A stretch of DNA of 23,548 bases. It comes from Jimgerdemannia flammicorona. Lineage: Eukaryota > Mucoromycota > Endogonomycetes > Endogonales > Endogonaceae. Below, piece by piece: positions 16,549-23,548 of this stretch. Positions within the stretch are counted from its first letter, which is position 1. Every line of letters begins with the position of its first letter. The position numbers and the translations under genes are program-made. The stretch covers positions 1 through 23,548 of the forward strand of contig RBNI01001241.1 of NCBI GenBank assembly GCA_003990745.1. The letters are read 5' to 3'. Under the pieces are notes generated by a model, which searched no databases, was not told where the DNA came from, and saw only the letters and a list, made by a program, of their open reading frames with translations.

Positions 16549-19500
16549 ATGAATTTCTTTGAAGTAACCAAGGTAGATGACTGGATCTGCGAAAATGTCG
16601 TCAAATACTGGCGGGAAAAGACGTCGTTATACGAATCCAAGGAAGTGCTTGACCGCGTCAACAAGCAACTCAAGTTCATTTCGAATAATAGCCCTGACGA
16701 GTTGCGTCGAAACAAAGCACAGTTTATTATTGATCATTGGAAGGTGCGTTATTTTATTTTGACTGAAACTAGAAGACAGGAGGGATAACGCTTCGTGTTG
16801 CTTTGGCGCATGAGGCTGAAGAAGGCACAAAAGTTGGGACACGGACAAGCTGTACACTGTTAGTCGATCGGTTATGAACTGCTAGTTCGCGCCTGTCTCA
16901 ACCGCCTTCAGCGGCAAGCTGGAACACTGTTAGTCGACCGGTTATGAACTGCTAGTTCGACGCTCTCTCTAGTCTTCTAGAAATTGTGTCGCGCTTCCTT
17001 TAAACTTCGAATACTAAGCCTGTATTCTTTCTTTTGTCGAGGATTGGAGCAGACCTATGAAAATGATTCGGAAGACAGAGAGGTTGCGACAGGAACTGCA
17101 TCTCACTCAAATGGGAAACAAATTGGTACAGGTGAGCGTGTGAGATGTATCCGTTCTTGCTGCCTAGTGCTTGGCGATATTTAAACTGACGTACATTATT
17201 TCATTTAGGCTAGGCAGCATGCGAACGCGACCAATGACGCCGCTATTTAATTGGATGTTATTCGAGAAGGATTCTTAGCCACCTCTCGTCTTGATGTTCA
17301 GAATAACGCAAAAGAGTACGACAACGAAAGAAACTTTCGTGTTAAAAGAGCAAGGCTGAGCAAGAACGAATCAGCAACATCAAGAAATGTATGAATAGGT
17401 TCACCGTCAATGGCGCAAGTCCAACCGTACTGTCAGAGTAGTTATGGTACTAATTTTTACTATTAAATTTACCTTTTGGTATCAGGCCCACCTCGATCAG
17501 ATTCCTAGAGGTCTCGGTTTGATGACATTGATGATGATTCTGTAAGTGTTATTACTGCTCTCTTGATAGTTTTATGAATGTTTGCTTATTAGCATAAATA
17601 CTTTTTTTAGGATGAGCGACAACCACAGGATTCTGTATCCGAGGCCTCCGAGTCCGACAATGTATCGGAATATGTACCGAGGTATGGATGGCTGTTGTAT
17701 GTGGTAATTCGTCTAATTTCAAGGCTTATAGTTTCCCTTACTTTTCTAGCGACGCCACCAGCGATGATGATGATAGAGTAAGTCATTCACATATCATTTT
17801 ATACCTCTTAACAAGCTCCTCTTCAGGCCACGCTGGCAGTTTTATTGCAGAAAAAGGGAATCCAATCTGGTCAACGGATTGCTCGGCGACAGAAGAGGAT
17901 AAGAGCTGGTATGTTAAGTCATTAAAAGGAGACTTGCAAGGGCAAAGTTACCATTGTTAAATGCTCTTCTACTAAAGCGACAGAACATTTGGAAAATGAG
18001 CTTGTCAAAACGTCAACAAGTGAAGATTTGGAACCACAGTACACGGGAAAGGTAAGAATTCAACTAAACGATCGGTATCTTGTAGTTTTGCGTTTTATAG
18101 CGTAAAGGAATTAATTGAACTTTGCTCTTGCGTTTAGGACGAAGAAAGGGAAGAAATAACTGCAGTTGACGATACATTGTCAGTCTGTCTTCCGCAGGAA
18201 GAGGATGCGAATGTAGAAAAGGATTCGGAGTCGACCGAGGAAGATACAGATCATAACGAGCAGGAGGGCCTCTGGTTGCAAGACTGGGACAAGTGGGCCA
18301 CATGTCTTGCGGCAGGCAAGAAGAGTGCTGCTCACATCCACAGGTATGTCGCTTACAGTGTTTGCCTCTTGTTTTGCACTTCGTCTTTTTGAAATACGGT
18401 GGATGCCCTTTACTTCATAGCCCTGAACATCTCAATATTATCCGCTGTGGTGCTGGGATTTCTCGTTCGGAGTATATGCCGAGGAAACTCTACGCATCCC
18501 TACAAAAGTGTTTTCCTGCATGCGGCCAAAGCTTCTTCATCGAACATCATGCGTATATCATGGATGTTCTTCAACAGGTACCCTTTATATGCCAGCCGAG
18601 CGAATCCATAAACTTCAATAACCTTATCTTTCACTTTGGGTTTGCAGAAAACTCTGCAGGCCTTGCGGGAGACACTTATATCGAAAAGGCCACCTGCGGA
18701 TGAAGATCGCGGCAGCAAATATTACTTTCTCCATCGCATTTTCAGCCAGTTGTGAGTGATGATCTATCTCTATACTGCCTATGAATAAGTTTGGCCTGGT
18801 CTTCTAATAATCCTTTTCTTTGTCTTGATAGCGTCGGGTACGTTTTTAAGCTGGACAGGGATTCGCAAATCCAGTCTTCAGAAGCATGCTATATCTGGCA
18901 CTTTGGCCATGTCTCTACTCTGCAGTGGAACAGTTGACCGCACCCACACTCGGATGTCTTGAATTTTCACCGCAAGTATCCCTATTTATTATTATAATTG
19001 TACACCCACTTATTTTCTAATTTATTCTCATTCAACGGGACACTCCTTTGACAGTGGTGAAATCAATCTCATCGCCGTTGATGAAATGCGGAGACTTCAA
19101 AAACAAAATGAACAGCAGCATAAGGCAGATGGTGTGATTTATATCAATGAATCGAATATCGAGCTTATGTTTTTGGAAACAACCGGTCACTACAGGCTAG
19201 TCGACCGTCCGAGAAAAGGGTGGGATCACGTTAAAGGGATGCACGGCTGTCTGGCCATGTTGGGTCGGATCGCTCGTCTCTTTGCGCATGGGTCGGTTGA
19301 CGAATATATGAACATCAAGGTGATGTTCCTCCACGCTCACGGTAAGTTTCTTGCATGTGGAGTTGTATTCTCTGTTCCCTCTGTCTAACAAAACGTCAAT
19401 CACAGATAATGAACTCCATCTATGGACTGTATGCGTGCCGTCAGCTGGAACCTACATCATGCAACGTGTTGCCAAAGCAGTTGTTCCTGACTCGTTTTCG

Positions 19501-19833
19501 AAGCTCCTTCATATCGTGTCAACAATCAACCTTTTCTAGACGATCAGGGTAAGTGGGAAGAATGATATTTTTCTTTGTTTGCATGGCTAATCAAATGACG
19601 ATTCTGTTTTTTTTTTTTTCCAGCTGGAGCTCTCAAAGACGATCAAGGCGCTAGAAAAACTCAAGGCGAGCCACACGATCAATGTCCTGGAAATATCTCT
19701 GAAGAGCAAGAAGAGCAAAGCGTATCTTCCTGCTTTTCTGAAACCTGTGCCGGTGGCGCCAAACAAAAAGACTGACCTTGCTAAAGTTGTAACCGTGAAC
19801 CCAGACAGCTCTCCTATTAGGGAATATGACTAG
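16549..19833 (+). pseudogene. Orphan multi-exon gene, probably broken; possible nuclease-like fold
   Basis: I model 15 exons: 16549-16743, 17053-17131, 17209-17388, 17486-17541, 17611-17681, 17750-17777, 17827-17908, 17984-18051, 18138-18343, 18421-18577, 18648-18751, 18832-18975, 19055-19341, 19406-19548 and 19624-19833. Introns are GT-AG, mostly 49-97 bases, with a 309-base first intron. The N-terminus is helical (VDDWICENVVKYWREKTSLY). Next comes a basic stretch, RVKRARLSK, then acidic linkers (DATSDDDDR; STEEDTDHNEQEG). The C-terminal domain contains SQIQSSEACYIW, GEINLIAVDEMRR, KADGVIYI, IELMFLETTG, KGWDHVKGMHGCLAMLGRI and ELHLWTVCVPSAGTYIM. The tail is Lys-rich and ends PIREYD. Stops interrupt the model at 17248 (TAA), 18935 (TGA) and 19537 (TAG). 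The TGA could instead reflect two compensating indels. The spaced GE / D / LE residues resemble a PD-(D/E)XK-type layout, but that is speculative. From memory, a similar family is expanded in Mucoromycota. Function is unknown. Confidence 0.7.
16744..17052 (+). repeat. First intron with a spaced direct repeat
   Basis: Two copies of a 44-45-base sequence lie at 16846-16889 and 16915-16959, a period of about 69 bases. Both contain CACTGTTAGTCGA and GGTTATGAACTGCTAGTTCG. The unit ends in GAACTGCTAGTTC, a small hairpin with five-base arms. Nothing else in the intron looks coding. The repeat could be regulatory or a relic of slippage. Confidence 0.7.
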
Positions 19834-19884
19834 GGGCGGGGCGGGGCAGGACTTGGATGTAACTTTATATTTTTAATAAGAAAT
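19834..19884 (+). other. Gene 3' flank with G-rich run
   Basis: Directly after the stop codon comes GGGCGGGGCGGGGCAGG (three dense G tracts plus GG), then AT-rich sequence up to the right transposase copy at 19885. The G run could fold weakly as a quadruplex. No clear AATAAA polyadenylation signal is seen. Confidence 0.4.
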
Positions 19885-20099
19885 TTTACAAAACCAGGCA
19901 AACTGAACATAAAATATATTATATGGTTATGATAACTGAATATGAAAAAGTAATCGAATTTTTGAAAGTAGGCTGTGATTATGGTTGCTTTTCTAAAGTT
20001 CTTAAGGAAGGATTTGCTGAGATGTGCAAGGCTTTTCATGCACTTTTCAAACTCCAACAAGATATCTTTTTAATGGCTCAACTCAAGACCATTGATGGT
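19885..20099 (+). repeat. Right arm of the ~0.2-kb inverted repeat
   Basis: Its reverse complement matches 16252-16455 from CACCAT.ATGGTCTTGAG to GCCTGGTTTTGTAAA. It forms the start of the transposase pseudogene. The repeats face outward and bracket the 3.4-kb orphan gene segment. Confidence 0.9.
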
Positions 20100-21641
20100 G
20101 GATCCATAAGCTTGAGTCAATAAGAGAACCATCTATTGCTGGAATTGTAATATATCTCTTTGTCAAAAAAATCTATCTTAATATATTTAGCATTGGCCAC
20201 AATCATTTTGAAAATATCAGGGAGCATTTGGCTAAAAACAGCCTTCTTTCCTGAGTCCATAGTAATGTAAAAAAGATGTCACAATGAAAAACTAAGATGG
20301 TCATTGATATGAACATAGCTACCATGGTGAAGAATTTTGTCTTAAACTATGTTGAAGTATATAGATTACCTAGCCTAGTCAGAAATATTAATTATGTGAC
20401 CCAATTGATTATCTTTTTATCCATAGAAATGAGCTACAAGTCTGTTCATCATGACTTTTTAGCAGACCTAGAAGAAGATAGCACTTTGTATACACTAAAA
20501 TATAATGTATTCTGTAAATTATAGCATCAGCTAACTTTGCATATCCAAATCATGAGCCCCTGAACTAATTTATATGATACTTATCAATATTTACAGAATG
20601 ACTTACAATCTAAAGCTTGTAAAGAGAAAGAGGCCCAGGATTTATTAAAGAGATATAGAGAGCATCTTATCAAAGCCAGGTTAGAGAGAAATTATTATAA
20701 CAAAAATATCAAGTTGGTGAAAGAACAAAAAAAACTTGTCAATTAGAATTATTCTATACTGAAAGGTAAGACACCATACTGCAACATTGATGTAGTTATA
20801 CATTATAGTTATAACTGAGCTCAAAATGTTTACATACCTCATTTGGATCAATAGATTAGCAAAGTATATTATCTCAGTGCTTACAAAGTACAATTATTTG
20901 AAATTTAGGATAAAGTGGTTTATGAACAAATTAATTATATTCTTGATGAGAATGAACTTCTTGGAAAAGACCCAAATAGTATGCTTAGCCTAGTCTTTAA
21001 TGAAATTAAGCAATTGAATAGAAGTAAAAAGCATTTGAAGATTATCTGTGATAATGTAGACAGATAAAATAAAAATAATACCACCCTTTGGTCTTATATA
21101 TATTTTATAATTTACAGATATTATAAAAGCATTGAATTGAACTTCATAATTCCAGATTATATTAAATTCAAGTATAATGGTAGTTTTGGCCTAATTAAAC
21201 AAAACTACAGTAGACTATATAGATAATATTGTAGATATGGTAAAAAGATCCAGCATTATTGAACTAAATAAAGCTTGGTATTATAATGGTAGCAAAGGGT
21301 TTCAATATTATAATATCATAAGTAATCTGGAAATATATTTCAAAAAGTTGACTGGTTTGTAGAAGTTTCAATATTTTCTTTTTACCAGAACAAACCTAGA
21401 TACTATCAAAGTCCAAGAAGTTGCAAATAGTCTATTCTAAGAATTCAAACTATTAAAAAGTAGCAAATCTGAGGCTTCAAAAGTTATAGAAAAAATCAAG
21501 GCTATAATATTTTCAGTATTAGTACCTCCTCTTATGGAATTGAAATACCAGGAATACCTTTATTACAATATTTGTCCATTTGTCTAGAATGAATTCAAAG
21601 ATATTACTTGTCTAAGACCAACTAATATTATTAATAAATAA
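19885..21641 (+). pseudogene. Transposase-like pseudogene with D-N-x-Q-N-K-N-N core
   Basis: This long decayed coding region is readable on the plus strand despite stops and indels. It has a Cys-rich N-terminus (GCDYGCFSKVLKE) and QQDIFLMAQLKTIDGG. Then come NIREHLAKNSLL, NIATMVKNFVLNYVEVYRLP, FLSIEMSYKSVHHDFLADLE and a coiled segment, ARLERNYYNKNIKLVKE (about 20680). The core follows: DENELLGKDPNSMLSLVF, then HLKIICDN (about 21045), a break, NKNNTTLW, KSIELNFIIP and NGSFGLIKQ. The tail resembles FQYFLFTRTNL and KAIIFSVLVPPL, ending near RPTNIINK. The CDN..QNKNN-like and P...KF..(D)GSFG-like motifs suggest an RNase H-fold transposase. From memory they recall DUF7869-like proteins, which needs a search. 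Catalytic residues appear damaged (GSFG preceded by Asn). Confidence 0.75.
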
Positions 21642-21689
21642 AAATATTTACTTCTTTACTTTTGATTAAGGTTACTTTTTAACTTTGAT

Positions 21690-22289
21690 TGAGTTGCAAA
21701 TCAGCTATTTCATTGCTCTAATTGGACTTTTAATTTGGTAATTTCCCTTAGTATTTCTTTGAGAGTTAATTTTTTTTTAATCTTTCCACTTCTGCTTCTA
21801 ATTCTTTAATCTTGTCTAATAATTCTTACTTTTGTCTTTTATGCCAGTCTTCAGCAACTTCCAAGGTTTAAGATAAGCATCTGCTTCTACTACTAATTGA
21901 TCTTTTTTCTCTAATAAAATGTTTATCTATCTTTTGTAAAATGCTAATTAACTTATCTCTTTATTAGGTAAAAGTAGAAGTTCTTTTTCCTCTATATTTT
22001 CATTATATCTAATATAATAGCAAATATATTTATTACTCTAAAAGTCAAAATTTAGTTTAGTTTTTAATCTTCTATATTTTTCATATTTGAGTAATTTACC
22101 ATTTAAAAACTTTTCTTTACAGTTTTCATACATATAGTTATTTTTAATTATTTCACTAGCTACTTTGCTATAAGTTTGAATTTGATAGATAGATTGATTT
22201 TTACTGTTTTCAAAGTAAGAGCAAAAATTACAATTACTCTCTCTATTTCAATCTTCTAATTTCAAGATTGCATAAATTAACTCTCTCAT
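21690..22289 (-). pseudogene. Convergent coiled-coil pseudogene, unknown
   Basis: On the minus strand an ATG at 22289 opens MRELIYAILKLED. After a stop it continues with NCNFCSYFENSKNQSIY, QTYSKVASEIIKNNYMYENC and KEKFLNGKLLKYEKYRRL, then LLLLPNKE. Further along comes a clear coiled coil, ELLDKIKELEAEVERLKK (about 21800), which continues in a shifted frame as LTLKEILREITKLKVQLEQ. The frequency of coding-like text despite only scattered stops argues for a real, decayed protein. It is convergent with the transposase and in the same AT-rich segment, so it may be a second gene of that transposon or a separate repeat. I do not recognise the family. Confidence 0.45.
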
Positions 22290-22392
22290 TATTACTTAGT
22301 CTTAACTTCTATCTAAGTAACTATTTCTTAAGTTTGAGACTTAACTTTTGCTGATAATTATAAAAATTTACTTTGTATTTTTGTTCTTAATG
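22290..22392. other. AT-rich spacer before the right LINE copy
   Basis: These are about 100 AT-rich bases with no recognisable feature. They end at the LINE junction near 22393 (TAATGTAG then GGTAGAGCTGATGC). Confidence 0.4.
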
Positions 22393-23548
22393 TAGGGTAG
22401 AGCTGATGCTACTACCATTGACTGGACATTGGAGGATTGGCATCCCCCACAAGTGGAGGAGCTGGGTGACTTGGTGTTATCAGTACAAGAGAAAGAGATC
22501 CACCAGGTTCTTGCTATGACAACACTGGGTATGATACCTGGAGAGGATAGTCTGCTCTGGGACTTCTGGAAGAAGATGGTGAGAGTCCCAAGAGTACTGG
22601 GTGAGATGACAGCATTGTGTAATTTTATACTATAGATAGAGAGATGAGTGAGAGAGCAGGATCTGAGGCTGGTGATATTACTTTATAAGAACAAAGGAAG
22701 GCAAGAGGACTGGAAGAACTGGTGGCTGATTATGCTGCTGGATATAGATAGAAAGTTGATGACTAAGGTAGTGGTCGCAAGGCTACAGAAGGTGGCCCAG
22801 CAAGTCTTGGGTGTTGAGCAGCAGGGCTTTGTAGGAGGCCAGCTCATTAGGGATGGTACAGCCTGGGTATATAGAGTTATTGAAGAGGTGCAAGCTTATG
22901 GACTAGATGGGCAACTAGTCTTCTTGGACCAGGAGAAGGCTTATGACCAGATGCAGTGAGTTTGGCTAGCAAAAGTATTAGATAGAACTGGGGTACTGTA
23001 CCAGTTCTGGTCAGCAATGATCAGTCTACTAGAAGGGAGTAGGGCTACACTTATGTATAATAGATATAGAGAGATATCATTTTCCCTAGGTAGGAGTGTG
23101 CCCCAGGAGGACCCACTGTCCCCCATTCTGTATGCTCTTTCCCTGGAACCCCTAATGGACAGAATCAGGTGGAAGATAGTGGGGCTCTCTGTCTTTGGTA
23201 TTGAGTGGAGAGTTGGGGCCTTTGCAGATAACATAGTAGTTGGCCTAAGATCAATTGCTAATATTGAGAAGCTCAAGAAGACAGTGAAGTGGTATGAGGA
23301 GAACTCTGGGGCTAAACTCAGTTGGCACAAGTGTGAAACTATGGTGTTAGGCAATGACCTAGTGGGAGGGGATATTATTGGGTGGTGGGCAGGTGGCAAT
23401 AGTGAATAACAAAGTGGTCTTTCATCAAGAGGGGGTGAGAGAGAGAGGGGGCCCCTCTAGGGAGATTAGGTAGGGGTGGTCACAGTGTATTATATAGAGG
23501 ATAGATGATGTATTAATAAAGGAAGGAGTCCAAGTGACTATAAAAAAA
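22393..23548 (+). mobile_element. LINE copy, 5'-truncated and internally deleted
   Basis: This second member of the LINE family starts within ORF2 just before the reverse transcriptase and ends in CTATAAAAAAA at the last base of the window. Alignment with the left copy (minus strand) holds from CATTGGAGGATTGG to about 23380. It then jumps to the 3' UTR block AGTGGTCTTTCATC at 23414. About 1.3 kb present in the left copy (its bases ~120-1460) is missing. 5' truncation is normal for LINEs; the internal deletion is not. No flanking duplication can be tested, because the 3' side lies outside the window. Confidence 0.85.
22396..23409 (+). pseudogene. Reverse transcriptase of the right LINE copy
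   Basis: A single plus frame runs through the domain with only two internal stops (TAG at about 22636; TGA at about 22957, probably from CGA). Motifs in order are IPGEDSLLWDFWKKM, VILLYKNKGRQED, NWWLIMLLDIDRKL, EQQGFVGGQLIRDG, LVFLDQEKAYDQM with the first Asp, SVPQEDPLSPILYALSLEP where relatives have VPQGDPLSP, and AFADNIVVGLRS at 23218-23253. The FADN box matches the left copy but uses AAC instead of AAT. The frame closes at TAA 23407 after the deletion junction. It is better preserved than the left copy but still inactive. Confidence 0.88.

Noticed and set aside
19885..21641. Naming the transposase as KDZ or Zisupton
   Set aside because: The visible motifs (CDN..(Q)NKNN, GSFGLIK) do not match what I know of KDZ signatures well enough. 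Left as an unnamed RNase H-fold-like transposase.

Overview
The window reads as repeat-rich nuclear DNA of a filamentous fungus, probably an early-diverging lineage (Mucoromycota in the broad sense). The evidence is short GT-AG introns, chromodomain Ty3/gypsy elements, an APE-type LINE, and a multi-exon orphan gene resembling, from memory only, a family expanded in Mucoromycota. No bacterial operons, rRNA, tRNA or CRISPR arrays were seen. Species cannot be assigned from the sequence alone.

Layout. (1) 1-~5840, minus: a long, decayed LINE (ORF1, endonuclease, reverse transcriptase, C-terminal zinc knuckle, A-tail at base 1). (2) ~5840-13026, minus: Ty3/gypsy chromovirus 'A' with 5' LTR, primer-binding site, gag, a dUTPase domain, protease, RT, RNase H, integrase, chromodomain and the start of its 3' LTR, which the LINE interrupts. 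(3) 6848-8367, inside A's integrase: a 1.5-kb retroposon made of a short 5' part, about 130 copies of a 9-base minisatellite, a unique 3' domain and a 40-base poly(A), bounded by a 14-bp target duplication. This is an SVA-like architecture. (4) 13027-16249, plus: a related, 5'-truncated chromovirus 'B' with its 3' LTR. (5) 13812-14498, inside B's integrase: a 687-bp near-perfect palindrome (MULE-like MITE) with a 10-bp target duplication. (6) 16252-16455 and 19885-20099: inverted copies of the 5' end of one transposase gene, facing outward. (7) 16549-19833, plus: between them, a CpG-normal, intron-rich orphan gene with three in-frame stops. (8) 19885-~21641, plus: the long transposase pseudogene, followed by a convergent minus-strand coiled-coil pseudogene (~21690-22289). 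(9) ~22393-23548, plus: a 5'-truncated, internally deleted copy of the same LINE family, its A-tail at the last base.

Reading the nesting gives a history. B landed in the left transposase fragment. A landed in B. The LINE landed in A's 3' LTR. The minisatellite retroposon landed in A's integrase, and the palindromic MITE landed in B's integrase. Almost every transposon protein carries stops, frameshifts and Asp-to-Asn changes at catalytic positions. The poly(A) of the retroposon and the CpG-rich MITE look much younger than their hosts.

The items most worth follow-up are the SVA-like minisatellite retroposon with its possible LINE-related 3' tail, the dUTPase lodged between gag and protease of a chromovirus, and the orphan gene bracketed by inverted transposase ends.
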